From contig NZ_AP018227.1 in assembly GCF_002368095.1 (NCBI RefSeq), positions 1,449,999 to 1,513,998 of the forward strand: a DNA stretch of 64,000 nt. The letters are read 5' to 3'. The translations under genes and the position numbers were made by a program. Under the pieces are notes generated by a model. The model was not told where the DNA came from. It saw only the letters and a list, made by a program, of their open reading frames with translations, and did not search any database. This document shows positions 1-9,600 of this stretch, piece after piece (position 1 is the stretch's first letter; every line of letters starts with the position of its first letter). This DNA comes from Calothrix parasitica NIES-267. GTDB taxonomy: Bacteria; Cyanobacteriota; Cyanobacteriia; Cyanobacteriales; Nostocaceae.

Positions 1-78
1 GATGGGGATGGGGAGATGGGGAGATGGGGAGATGGGGAGATGGGGAGATGGGGAGATGGGGAGATGGGAAGATGGGGA
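1..78. repeat. 8-bp tandem repeat (GATGGGGA)n
   Basis: About nine near-perfect copies of the octamer GATGGGGA run from the left edge. The same G-rich unit recurs inside the FAAL gene around 41440-41466, where it is translated. This looks like a cyanobacterial short tandem repeat. No gene is seen here. Confidence 0.9.
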
Positions 79-109
79 GAGAACTATTTACTTACTACTC
101 CTAACTCCT

Positions 110-171
110 AACCTTTAACCTTTAACCTTTAACCTTTAACCTTTAACCTTTAACCTTTAACCTTTAACCTG
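110..171. repeat. 7-bp tandem repeat (AACCTTT)n
   Basis: Roughly nine head-to-tail copies of the heptamer AACCTTT. Heptameric short tandem repeats of this kind are common in heterocystous cyanobacterial genomes. Related degenerate units (CTAACTC, CTTTAAC) recur at 16850-16920 and 34895-34920. Confidence 0.9.
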
Positions 172-523
172 AACTTTAAAGAAATCAGTTCTCAATTATA
201 TATACACCCGCTTCTAATTCTATTAAGATTAATGAAAATAATTTGTATTAATGTGTGATTTTTAAGGTAGTAAGAATATTTCTCAATTAAATCTATCCGA
301 AGTTGTAGATTGAGTAGTCTGTATAGCATATTTATATGTCTTCTGATATACCCATAGCAACAACAATCACAAAATCTTTAGCGCAATATTTACACTTTAG
401 CAAACAATTTTCTGGTAATTGAAATTAATTATTAATAAATATGTGCAAAACATCACACTGATTTGAAAATCATTTGGTTATATTTGCAGAAATGCCTTTA
501 TATATAGGACGCAAGGGGAAATA
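172..523. other. AT-rich intergenic region, no gene seen
   Basis: About 350 bp between the heptamer repeat and the first gene. No ORF with coding character and no RNA gene was recognised. It presumably carries the promoter of the following gene, but I could not pick convincing -35/-10 elements. Confidence 0.5.
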
Positions 524-820
524 ATGATAGCTACCTTTTTCATTAGCTTCTGGGTCTTTTTAATGATTTTGTTCTCGCTGAGCGTAGTTCGTGCATTCAA
601 ACAGGGAGCAGAACAAGTAAAAAAACTACATAGAATTCCTTGTTACAAGTGCGATTTTTTTACTAATGATTATCGTCTGAAATGCACCGTACATCCTAGC
701 TTAGCCTGCTCGGAAGAAGCTCTCGGATGCATGGATTTCGAGCCTAAAATAATTATTAAAAATACTTCTCCTCGTAAATGGGGTAAATGCAATCGATTTC
801 GTTTTTCTGTTAGCGAATAA
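524..820 (+). CDS. Small membrane-anchored cysteine-rich protein, function unknown
   Basis: A 98-residue protein. Residues 1-22 form one hydrophobic segment, so an N-terminal membrane anchor is likely. The soluble part carries five cysteines at about positions 40, 43, 54, 62 and 69, beginning with a CxxC pair (PCYKC), which could bind metal or form disulfides. A good Shine-Dalgarno sequence (AAGGGG) lies just before the ATG and supports this start. The gene stands alone: about 230 bp of non-coding sequence separate it from the next gene. I do not recognise a named family. It resembles the small conserved hypothetical proteins typical of cyanobacteria. Confidence 0.6.
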   Translation: MIATFFISFWVFLMILFSLSVVRAFKQGAEQVKKLHRIPCYKCDFFTNDYRLKCTVHPSLACSEEALGCMDFEPKIIIKNTSPRKWGKCNRFRFSVSE

Positions 821-993
821 CAAAATACTCAATTGTATTGTAAATTTCGTCTAACAATTGTGGATTTTAGATTGTCCCCATAAATAAATTTGGGGGCTTA
901 GGGGATTTTTGATTATTTCCATAGTTGAAACCGTCTTGCTTGAAGCCATTTGTAATCCAAAATCTCTTCGGTCAGGAAATCAAAACAATTGAT

Positions 994-1011
994 ATTAATT
1001 CTCAATTAAGC
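994..1011. promoter_or_regulatory. Fur-like box upstream of the TPR/binding-protein pair
   Basis: The reverse complement reads GCTTAATTGAGAATTAAT. This matches the TATTGAGAATTATT-type core seen before the PKS operon (39577-39603) and before the Hlip gene. It lies 44 bp before the ATG of the TPR-like gene. The Fur assignment is inferred from resemblance only. Confidence 0.4.
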
Positions 1012-1054
1012 TATATTGGAATTAATTTAAATCTAATAAAGATTAATTACGGCT

Positions 1055-1564
1055 ATGTCACGTATCGCAACAGGTAGGAAGAAGCCGCCGCAATATCCTT
1101 GGGAAATGCACATCCAGCAGGGAGATGCATGTATGCGGGATGGACTTTATTCACAAGCTCAAGCGTCTTATATGCGAGGGATGGAAGCATCTGAAAGTCA
1201 ATTAGAAAATGGGCTGCAAAAGCAAATGAATCCAATAGCTATTCATGGATTTGTAATTTCTTGTCGAAACTTAGCAAAAGTTTATTGTATGAGAGATTTA
1301 GAAACAGAAGCCGAAAGGCTATTACTGAAAGCCTATACTAAAGCCTTAAAGTTGATGAAGATAGAACACCTGTCAATACAGTATAGAACAGAAGCCTACC
1401 GAGCATTTCATGCTGCTTTTGCAGAGCTAGTTGATTTTTACAACAATAGTGAATGTGAAGAGAAAATAGCAGAAACTATTGAACAATCAAAGTTACATAT
1501 ACAAAGATTTTTGCAAGAAGTCAATATGAGGACATATAAAAGCAGTTTATCTTCATTAAATTGA
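1055..1564 (+). CDS. TPR-like helical repeat protein, function unknown
   Basis: A 169-residue, all-helical-looking protein with no signal peptide. Residues about 13-50 (GDACMRDGLYSQAQASY) and 65-105 have the spacing and small/aromatic residue pattern of tetratricopeptide repeats, so a protein-protein interaction role is likely. It ends 22 bp before the start of a FecB-like binding-protein gene on the same strand, so the two are probably co-transcribed. A Fur-like palindrome lies at 994-1011. The family is not recognised beyond the TPR-like pattern, and no catalytic motif is visible. Confidence 0.6.
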   Translation: MSRIATGRKKPPQYPWEMHIQQGDACMRDGLYSQAQASYMRGMEASESQLENGLQKQMNPIAIHGFVISCRNLAKVYCMRDLETEAERLLLKAYTKALKLMKIEHLSIQYRTEAYRAFHAAFAELVDFYNNSECEEKIAETIEQSKLHIQRFLQEVNMRTYKSSLSSLN

Positions 1565-1586
1565 AGTTAATTAACATATTTTATTT

Positions 1587-2459
1587 ATGAGTAAACTGCG
1601 TATAGTTGATTTTGCTGGGACTCAAATTAATTTACCTCAACCAGCAAAACGTATTGCTTGTTTAACGTCAGCAGCTTTAGATGTTTTACGAGAACTAAAT
1701 TTAGAACCTGTTGGGTATCTGACAAAAGGTATTGCAGATAAATCCGAGTTTTATGGTGAGTTAGCGAATAATTTTACACCTTTAGGTTCTTGGATATTTC
1801 CGAATATTAGAGCTATCCGCAAGCTTAAACCTGATTTGGTAATTGGTTGGTCATTTCCTCATCGATTTTACCGAAAATTATTAGGTAGTAAAATTCCACT
1901 TTATCTTATGGGTGGAAATGGATATGATGGGGCATTACGAAGACTGCGTGATATATCTTATTTAACTGATAGTGTTTCTCAAGCAGAAATAGTAACAGCT
2001 AATTTTCGGAAGCGCTTAGAAATATATAGTAATACTATTCCTGCTTCAGATTACAAAACAGTTTTATTTATGGGAGGCTCAAAAATTAATTGTTTGAGTC
2101 GTGAATTTATTGCTGAAACTAATATCGGAACTTTTGGTAGCATTATTCAGCAATTTTGCCATTATCCCTGGTTGGAACCGAAAGGCTACAATATGGAACC
2201 AGGTTTTATAAATGTTTCGCTGCGAAAAATTTTGACAGTTAATCCCGATATAATTTTTGTACAAACATACCCTCCGGGAAAAATTCCTCTATCACAGCAA
2301 CTTGCTAATAATCAAATTTGGCAACAATTAAAAGCGGTACAAAATAATAATGTTTATGAAATCGAACAATTATGGCATTATGCTAACGGTACGCGGATGA
2401 TTGGTTTAACTCTCGATAAATTAATGCCGATTATATATCCTGCAATTTTTGGAAATTAA
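1587..2459 (+). CDS. FecB/BtuF-type substrate-binding protein lacking a signal peptide
   Basis: A 290-residue protein with the fold signature of periplasmic Fe(III)-siderophore/cobalamin-binding proteins (PF01497-like). It opens with PAKRIACLTSAALDVLRELN, has the central block LKPDLVIGW, and a C-terminal NPDIIFVQTYPPG followed by VYEIEQLWHYANGTRMIG. Family members normally carry a lipoprotein or Sec signal. Here the first residues, MSKLRIVDFAGTQINLP, already belong to the mature fold, and no upstream in-frame start fits because the preceding gene ends 22 bp away. It may therefore be cytoplasmic, or the signal may have been lost. No permease or ATPase gene is adjacent. It could act in iron-siderophore or corrinoid handling, and its pairing with a TPR-like gene behind a Fur-like box favours iron (inference). 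Confidence 0.7.
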   Translation: MSKLRIVDFAGTQINLPQPAKRIACLTSAALDVLRELNLEPVGYLTKGIADKSEFYGELANNFTPLGSWIFPNIRAIRKLKPDLVIGWSFPHRFYRKLLGSKIPLYLMGGNGYDGALRRLRDISYLTDSVSQAEIVTANFRKRLEIYSNTIPASDYKTVLFMGGSKINCLSREFIAETNIGTFGSIIQQFCHYPWLEPKGYNMEPGFINVSLRKILTVNPDIIFVQTYPPGKIPLSQQLANNQIWQQLKAVQNNNVYEIEQLWHYANGTRMIGLTLDKLMPIIYPAIFGN

Positions 2460-2594
2460 AGCATTCAAATATAAAAAGTCCATGTCATAAAAATAAATAC
2501 GACATGGAAACAACTGTGTTGATGGAAATAAAGCCAAAAATATAATTAATGCAACAACTAGAATTTCAATCTATAGAAAAACACTCTCTAGACT
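2460..2594. other. Convergent intergenic region
   Basis: Space between the 3' ends of the binding-protein gene and the Hlip gene. An imperfect inverted repeat (CATGTC near 2480 and GACATG near 2500) could act as a bidirectional terminator. This is a weak call. Confidence 0.35.
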
Positions 2595-2780
2595 TTATAA
2601 AATATTCCAGAAATGCAGAAAACCTTCACCAGTAAATAACTCAATTAAACTAACTGCCAAAAATCCAATCATCGCTAAACGACCATTCCAAATTTCCGCT
2701 TGAGGAGTAAAACCCCATCTCCAAGCATTGCGATTTTCTGGTGTTAAAGTTGCCGCATTTACATTAGTAGTGTCTTGCAT
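2595..2780 (-). CDS. High-light-inducible protein (Hlip/SCP, one-helix CAB-like)
   Basis: A small thylakoid protein with one transmembrane helix and the chlorophyll-binding motif [12 protein letters not shown], in which Glu, Asn and Arg are the conserved ligand and stabilising residues, followed by [11 protein letters not shown]. This is the defining signature of cyanobacterial Hlips, which bind chlorophyll and carotenoid and protect photosystem assembly under light or nutrient stress. I chose the internal Met (MQDTTNVN, 61 residues) because Hlips usually begin with a short polar stretch before the WRWGF segment. A start at 2801 would add seven residues. A Fur-like palindrome lies about 45-65 bp upstream (2821-2844), suggesting iron-stress control, which is known for some hli genes. 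Which hli paralogue it is cannot be told. Confidence 0.92.
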   Translation of the reverse strand: MQDTTNVNAATLTPENRNAWRWGFTPQAEIWNGRLAMIGFLAVSLIELFTGEGFLHFWNIL

Positions 2781-2820
2781 ATCTAGTACTGTAAAGAACA
2801 ATTTGTTAAGTTACTTAGAT

Positions 2821-2844
2821 AATAGCAAATTATTCTCAATAAAA
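2821..2844. promoter_or_regulatory. Fur-like box upstream of the Hlip gene
   Basis: Read on the minus strand the site is TATTGAGAATAATTTGCTAT. It combines the core found before the PKS operon (TATTGAGAATTATT) with the TTTGC half found before several Calx-beta genes. Binding by Fur is inferred. Confidence 0.45.
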
Positions 2845-3008
2845 AAGTAGTATTCCCAACTTATTTATATTTGGATTGTCTATTATTTCCATTCACAACC
2901 GGGAGAGGGGGTAGAAAAGGTGGAGGGAGAAAAATAGAATTGCATACTTTGTCGCTTGCTCGCTGATTGCGGGAGACGTAGCACTGCGCCCCGTCTCTAC
3001 ATTAATAT

Positions 3009-5369
3009 TTAACCAAAAGCAAAATTATCCACAATCAAACTTTCAGCAACAATACCTTCTAATATAGCTAAATCGGAATTATTTGCAGCAATCAAAGTAT
3101 TATCATCTTGTTGAGAAATACTCAAATCATCAAAGCCGATACCCAAACCAGCAATACCTAAAACATCTTCACCACTGGTAAAGTCAGTTATGATATTCGC
3201 GGAGTCCGGAGTTTCGGCTGTAGCAATCCAGAATTGGTCGGCACCTGCACCTCCGGTAAGAATATTATCACCGCCAGAAGTTGCGAAGAATTTATCAGCG
3301 CCTTCTCCACCGACTACTCTATCGGAGATTCCTAGGATTGCAGTGTCGTCACCGCTACCCGCGTAAATGCGGTTGCTGCCCGTGCTGCTGATTGAAGCGT
3401 CAATTAAATCATCGGAATCACCACCGAAAATCAAACCACCACTACCGCTAACTTCGATAATATCTGCTTCAAGGCTGCCAAAAATCGGTTCTGGTTTGAC
3501 TGGAATTTCTGGCTCGATTACAAAAAAGGTGTCAAAAACTGTTATAGTTTCACCTACCATCTGCGGATTAATAATGTAGTCGCTAACAAAATCTACAGTT
3601 TCAATTGCGGTTAAATCTTCTTCGCTAATTTCATCTCTGGTTTTAAGTTCGTAAGTTATATCGATAATTCCTTCTTCAATTTCATCTGCTATAAGAGGGA
3701 TTTCAATTGAAGCATCATCTGCAAACAACTTAATAGCAAAACCGCTTAAATCTGGATTAACAATCAGCGATTCACCACCATTAACTACTGCCTGATTCAA
3801 ATCAAATTGCGATAAAGATTGAGGTGTTTCGCTATCTATATAAACATACAAACCATCTTGGGGTAAGTCATTAATTTCAAAAAACAAAGTTAAGAGATTA
3901 TCTTCATCTTCTGCTATCCTATTGGGGAAAGCACCCAAAGCTACATTTGGTAATGGTGCGGGTGGTTCTAATAACGAATCCACAATAGTAAAAGTACCGC
4001 TACTAGCATCGGATTCAACTTCATATCCTTCCCCTGCTTCAACAGTAAAAGTTGCGGTTTCTTCTCCTTCAATTTCCCCATCGTTAGCAACTGGTAAACT
4101 TATTTGAGCATCTTGCTCGGTGATAGTAAAATTAAAATTATCGTCGGCAATTCCTTGTCTAAAGGGTGGGAAAAGGTCGCGAACTAAATTATCATCTGAA
4201 AATCCGTTGATTAATTCAATATAAGTTAAATCATCTTCGGGAGCATACCACATATTTGAGCGATAACCCAAAGTTTGACCGCGATGAATGTACCAGAAAC
4301 GATTGGGAGATTCGATGGTTCCCACTCCCAAACCGTAGGAAGAATAGTTATTATTATCAATCGCTGGGGTAGTATCGAGCATCTTGTTTAAAGTTTCGGG
4401 TTCGAGCAATTCCCCTTTAAACAAACTGCGAGCAAAAGTATCCAAATCTTCCGTATTGGAAACCATTGCACCTGTTGCCCAAGTCCATGATAGATTGGCT
4501 GAGGTAATATTATCTAAAGTTCCGTCTTGGTTGAAATCCCAGTAACCGCTAACGTAACCCCCTGGAATTTCTTCTTCTTCAGCGAAAAAGGTATTTTCTA
4601 AATTTAACGGTTCGAGAATCCTTGTCCTAATTTCGTCAGCAATATTATTACCCGTCGCTGCTTCTACTATTAATCCCGCTAAAATAAAATTGGTGTTGGA
4701 ATACTGCCAAGATTCCCCTGGTGCAAATAAAGGTTCTACACCATCAATAAAATCTATTAATTCTTCTGGTTGCCAATCTGTTAAAAATACACCGGGATTT
4801 GTCGCTGCTTGGGTAAAAAGTACATCAACATAATCAGCAACACCGCTAGTATGTTGTAATAGTTGCTCTAAAGTAATTTCTTCAGCAGACGGAATATCGG
4901 CGGTTATACTTTCAGGTAGCCAAGTAGTCAGAGTATCTTCTAAACTTAACTTACCTTCCTCAACCAACTGCATTACAGTAGTCGCTACAAAAGTTTTTGT
5001 AATGCTGCCAATTTGAAAGCGGTCATCGGGCTGCAAAGGTGTATTATTTTCTAAGTTAGCAACACCACTCGCACCAAACCAGCTTCCGAAAGGAGAAACA
5101 ATTGCCACAGCTGCACCCGGTACATCTTCTACACGAGTTCCATCTAAAGCATCGTTTAACTGTTGCTGTAATTCCGGCTCTAAAGTGATTTCACCTCCTT
5201 CAACTTGAGTTTTAGTTAAATCAAATTCAGATAAATTTGGAGCATTAATATTTACTACAATACCCGTTGCGGGAGGTGGTTCGCTGAGGTTGAAATTAAG
5301 TAAAGAAACCGTTTCCTCTTCTTCGATTAATAACTCTGGTTCGGTGGTAAAACTGATGATTGGATTCAT
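3009..5369 (-). CDS. Calx-beta/RTX-like protein with a class-C beta-lactamase-type serine hydrolase inserted in the first Calx-beta domain
   Basis: A 786-residue acidic protein with no Sec signal. Residues 1-60 are the first half of a Calx-beta domain (FTTEPELLIEEEE). Residues about 61-405 are a serine hydrolase of the beta-lactamase/penicillin-binding-protein class C family: S122xxK125 in GSITK, Y223-S-N, and HRG at 362-364. Residues about 410-465 then resume the Calx-beta domain (FTITEQDAQISLPV). A second Calx-beta domain covers about 475-610. The last ~155 residues are the array's shared RTX-like module ([18 protein letters not shown]), likely a type I secretion and calcium-binding end. 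The enzyme probably hydrolyses a peptide, ester or beta-lactam outside the cell; the substrate is unknown, and antibiotic resistance should not be assumed. It is the most downstream member of the minus-strand array. Confidence 0.85.
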   Translation of the reverse strand: MNPIISFTTEPELLIEEEETVSLLNFNLSEPPPATGIVVNINAPNLSEFDLTKTQVEGGEITLEPELQQQLNDALDGTRVEDVPGAAVAIVSPFGSWFGASGVANLENNTPLQPDDRFQIGSITKTFVATTVMQLVEEGKLSLEDTLTTWLPESITADIPSAEEITLEQLLQHTSGVADYVDVLFTQAATNPGVFLTDWQPEELIDFIDGVEPLFAPGESWQYSNTNFILAGLIVEAATGNNIADEIRTRILEPLNLENTFFAEEEEIPGGYVSGYWDFNQDGTLDNITSANLSWTWATGAMVSNTEDLDTFARSLFKGELLEPETLNKMLDTTPAIDNNNYSSYGLGVGTIESPNRFWYIHRGQTLGYRSNMWYAPEDDLTYIELINGFSDDNLVRDLFPPFRQGIADDNFNFTITEQDAQISLPVANDGEIEGEETATFTVEAGEGYEVESDASSGTFTIVDSLLEPPAPLPNVALGAFPNRIAEDEDNLLTLFFEINDLPQDGLYVYIDSETPQSLSQFDLNQAVVNGGESLIVNPDLSGFAIKLFADDASIEIPLIADEIEEGIIDITYELKTRDEISEEDLTAIETVDFVSDYIINPQMVGETITVFDTFFVIEPEIPVKPEPIFGSLEADIIEVSGSGGLIFGGDSDDLIDASISSTGSNRIYAGSGDDTAILGISDRVVGGEGADKFFATSGGDNILTGGAGADQFWIATAETPDSANIITDFTSGEDVLGIAGLGIGFDDLSISQQDDNTLIAANNSDLAILEGIVAESLIVDNFAFG

Positions 5370-5705
5370 GATTTAAATAAATAATAATTAGAAAAATTAA
5401 TGTAGAGACGTAGCAGTGCTACGTCTATACACCTCGCGGAATAATGCAAAATCGTTGTATTTCAGACATAATTAGCGATTTATCTCTGTAATTTAGCATT
5501 AATCATATTTTTTCGACTTTTGACCAAATATAATTTTAAGGTTCGTAGTTGCGTTACTGATTTATGGGATGATTTTGCTTAATTATTAACAAAATAATAG
5601 TATTTTAAGTCTCTAATTCATCCCGAATTATGCAACGTCCATAATTATTCATTATTAATGCTTTAATGTTCTACATTTTTGGCGAAGACAGCGCAACTAC
5701 AAACT
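5370..5705. other. Intergenic region with a palindromic repeat, no gene seen
   Basis: This 336-bp gap holds a palindrome at about 5402-5430 (AGACGTAGCAGTGCTACGTC), a repeat recurring at about 21205-21236 and 29685-29708. The rest is AT-rich. The conserved promoter block seen before other array genes was not found here. Confidence 0.6.
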
Positions 5706-6410
5706 TTAATTATTCAAAACGCTTTCTGGTTGACCTAAAAATTTCTGATTAACAATTTCATTAAAAGTTGATAAATTGGTTTGCCATTTGTTAATATGCT
5801 GTACCATTTGGCTAATAATTTCTGTTTGTGGATTGTCGTTGACTCTATAGTGAAAGTTGCCGGAAAATAACAAAGCAGGCAGAAATTTATCGTTTTGCTT
5901 AATTTGGGCTTGGGTAATACTTAAGCTTAAAGGAGCCTCTTCTAATTGGAAAAGAAAGTTGATGCTTGCTTGGATTTTCTCTTTACCAATATTGTGCCAA
6001 GCTCCCGGAGCAATTAAGGTTTGAGTAATATAGTCAGCAAAACTATTTTCTAAACCAATTAAGCTTTTAGGATTGAGGGTAACTTCTTGATAATCTGCAT
6101 GAGGAAGTTTTTCAATGTATTTACCAGCAACTTCCGAGATTTTCACTTCTGATAAAGCTTTTTTAATTGTCTGTGAAAAGATAATTTTACCTGGTTGAGC
6201 TATTAAACTAACACCATTTTTAAAACTGAGTTGAACCGCATTTGGGGTTTTCACTGGTTTAGTTTGTAGCTCCCAATCTTGAGCGATAATTCCACTAGTT
6301 TTGAGAAATTCCACACTCAATATACCAACATTGAGTTTTTTCGCCGTAATTACAATAGCGATTTCCTGAATTTCTAAAGTTTTCTGAACCGAAGTTGTCA
6401 TTAATTTCAT
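5706..6410 (-). CDS. Conserved-looking hypothetical protein
   Basis: A 234-residue soluble protein with no signal peptide, membrane segment or recognisable catalytic motif. Its alternating hydrophobic pattern (LEIQEIAIVITAKKLNVGIL, then VQLSFKNGVSLIAQPGKI) suggests a beta-rich N-terminal half, and the C-terminal 40 residues look helical. Met4 (MTTSVQK) is an equally plausible start. It is the only non-Calx-beta gene inside the array region, lying between the first two members on the same strand with a MITE-like repeat just upstream of it. Function unknown; any partnership with its neighbours is speculative. Confidence 0.55.
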   Translation of the reverse strand: MKLMTTSVQKTLEIQEIAIVITAKKLNVGILSVEFLKTSGIIAQDWELQTKPVKTPNAVQLSFKNGVSLIAQPGKIIFSQTIKKALSEVKISEVAGKYIEKLPHADYQEVTLNPKSLIGLENSFADYITQTLIAPGAWHNIGKEKIQASINFLFQLEEAPLSLSITQAQIKQNDKFLPALLFSGNFHYRVNDNPQTEIISQMVQHINKWQTNLSTFNEIVNQKFLGQPESVLNN

Positions 6411-6455
6411 AATTTTTGTAATTGGTAATTGGTAATAGGTAATTGTTTGTATTTT

Positions 6456-6662
6456 GTAGGGTGCTGTGAAGACCTCGACAAATTATGATTTTTATGAATG
6501 AGTTGATAATGTCTTCACGCACCTTTAATGTTGAAGGATAACGGGTAATTGGTATTTAGTAATTGGTAATTGGTAATGGGTAATTGAAAGCAATGGTGCG
6601 TGACGCTAACAACTTTCATTATAACTACGTACATACATTTCTCGAAGCGTCACACACCCTAC
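6456..6662. repeat. Two-hairpin MITE-like element, copy 1
   Basis: The left end is GTAGGGTGCTGTGAAGAC and the right end is GCGTCACACACCCTAC, an imperfect terminal inverted repeat. Each half is itself a stem: GGTGCTGTGAAGAC pairs with GTCTTCACGCACC, and GGTGCGTGACGC pairs with the right end. The middle is made of GGTAATTG-type repeats. It lies 14 bp beyond the stop codon of the 1587-residue gene, so its transcript could fold as a terminator. Confidence 0.8.
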
Positions 6663-6676
6663 AAATTACCTATTCT

Positions 6677-9600
6677 CTATCCGAAAGCAAAGTTATCCAC
6701 AATCAAGCTATCCGCACCAACACCCTGCAAGATAGCTAAATCGGAACTATTCGCAGCAATCAAAGTATTATCATCCTGCTGAGTTATACTCAAATCATCA
6801 AAGCCAATACCCAAACCAGCAATACCTAAAACATCTTCACCGCTGCTAAAGTCGGTAATAATATTCACAGCCTCGGGAGTTTCAGCGGTTGCAATCCAGA
6901 ATTGGTCGGCACCTTCCCCACCAGTAATAATATTATTACCACCACTCATGGCAAAGAATTTATCATCACCTGCACCACCAACAATTCTATCCGAGCTTCC
7001 CAGTATTACGGTATCGTCACCGCTACTTGCATAAATCCGATTTCCACCTCCACTACTAATAGAAGCGTCAATTAAATCGTCGGAGCTACCAGCAAAAATA
7101 ATTCCGTTACTACCTTCTACTTCAAGTACATCTGCGTTGATAGTTCCGAATTCAGATAAAGGTGTTTCTGTTTCGGGAGGATTGGGGTTGAACATTTCCC
7201 CTAAACTAAATTCAACTTTGTAAACGTCGGGTGCAAAACGTTCTCCGAATGTCCAACCGCTACCGCTTCCGAGGACGAAAGAGTCGTAAAAATCGTTACC
7301 TAAGTTACTAATTCCTGCGTAGTAAGTACCGGCTGATGGTGCGGTAAATTCTAGGTAAGGGTCTCCTTCTGCTTGAAATATTTCATCGGGTGCTGCACCT
7401 TGATTATTGATGGCTAATTCGTTACCTTCTGCATCAAAGATACGCAGTACTGAATCGAGAGCGGAACCAAGCCCAGAATCACCAATACCGTTGGCATCAA
7501 TGTCAATTGTAATGGTTTGATTTTCGTTTAAGTCAAAGGAATAAAAATCAACGTCTTCTGATGCATCGACTGCATTATCTCCCCGGAAGCGTTGAGCAAT
7601 TTCTCCTTCGATTGTGACGGAAAGATTGTCAAATGCTGGATTTAAACCTAAGTCTACCGCATTCGGAATAGTATCGTTATCACTTGTGCGTCCGTCGTTA
7701 TCGCTTGGTGCTTCTGGTAATTCTCCGGGTAATCCTCCTTCTTCTGGTTCGATAACTGCGGAATCGGGATTATCGGCAATGGTAAAGTTGATTGTACCGG
7801 CTTCGGGGTTGATAGTGTAACCGTCGCTTGCTACTAAGGAGAAAGTAAATTCTTCTATTCCTTCTAAAGCTTCTTCTGAGTCGATTTGAGGATTTGTTGT
7901 TTCGTCAAATACTGTTAATTTGATGTTGGCGTTATTTTCAAAAATCCGGAAGTAGAAACCGCTTGCGTCACCGTTGGGAGAGGGAAGCGCACCTCCTGTA
8001 ATTTCGGAGTTAAAAACATCAAATTCCCCTAATGAACCCCTAGTTTCACTGTCAACATAAACTAGTAAACCATCTTGGGGAATTTCACCTTCGACGTTAA
8101 AGGAAAGATTTACTTCTGTACCTTCAGTTTCAACTAATTCGGTTTTATCGATACTTACACCGACTTGGGGAATGTTACCGCTAGTTTGAATTTGTTCTAA
8201 GGTGTCGTAGAAGGTAATGTTGGAAGTATTAGCTGTTGAATTGGTTGTGTAGTCTGGGCTGTTTGCTAAGGTAAATTCGATAGATTCGGGAGAATCGGGG
8301 TCATCTGTATTTCTTTCACTAACTGGAAATGGGAATGTTGCGTTTGCACTAGTTAATAAAACTTTGAAACCAGCAGGAGTTCCATCTTGATTGTAAATTG
8401 CTCCGAGAATTTCTCCTCCTGCTGCCGTTCTGGGAGTACCCGTTAAGTCATCCAAGAAACCTGTAAAATCAACATCGCTTTTAACTATGACTTCTAATCC
8501 TGCTGCGGGAATTTCTCCTTCGACGTTAAAAGTAAAGTTGAGTAAAGCAGCTTTTCCTCTTTCTGCTCCTAAAGATTCTACAATTTGAGAAGAAAGAATA
8601 TCGTTACCCTCGAAGGTTCCCGGTATAGCGTTAAAGGTAACTATTGGTGTTGCGGGACTTTCGCCGTCAAATTCGTCAAATGCTTCTAGTGTAGGAGCAT
8701 CTGGGTTAAGTTCAACTGCTAAATTGTACTCACCTGCACCCAAGCCAAATCTAGAGAATGCTGCACCATCTCCCGAAGCTGGGATATTGGGGTTGTAATC
8801 TTCGTTAAATGCTTGAGATACGCCGATGTAGTAAGTTCCGGCATCTTCGACGGTATAATCGATGTAGGCATCTCGACCAGAATTAAATAGTTCGACCGGT
8901 GCGGAACCTTCATCGTTATAAACTAATTCTTCCCCTGCTGCATTAAATAGTCGTAAATCCGCACCCGTTTCTAGAGTTACACCTGATGAATTTTCAAAGG
9001 GAATTGAATCAATATCAAAAGTAACTCTATCCCCTGCGGCTAATTCCAACGAGTAGAAATCAACATCTTCGGTTAAATCGGTTCTTTGAGATAATTCCGA
9101 ATCGAAGAAATTACCGGAGATTTCCCCGTTGATGGAAACAACTTTGGTTTCGGGGGTTATATTTGTAGCTGTTGCCGTGGCAATTGTATCGTTAAATCCG
9201 TCTTCAGTAACAACTACGGGAGCATCGCTAACATTATCGTAAATATCAAAGCTGGATTGATTGGCTTCAGAATCTAAACTAATTTGATAACCCGCATCTT
9301 CTGAAGGTTCAACTAAGGTAAAGACAGCTGTTTCTAAACCTTCGACTGTACCATCATTGTTCGTAGGAAGATTAACTGTCGCAGTTTGTTCGGTAACTAA
9401 AATATTAATCGTACCGTCATCACCAATATTGACGATATTACCACCAGTTACATCAAATCCTAAAACATCGAAATCGCTAAGATTTTCCGAATTAATCGCA
9501 ACGGTAATTCCCTCTGACCGTGGTGGAGCGCTCAGGTTTAAGGTAAATACTGCGGTAGTTTCCGATTCTTCGATTAAAATTTGAGGTTCGGTTGTTAAAC

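Noticed and set aside
3009-5369. Antibiotic-resistance beta-lactamase
   Set aside because: The class C-type motifs are shared with many esterases and peptidases. Its place inside a Calx-beta stalk gives no support for resistance.
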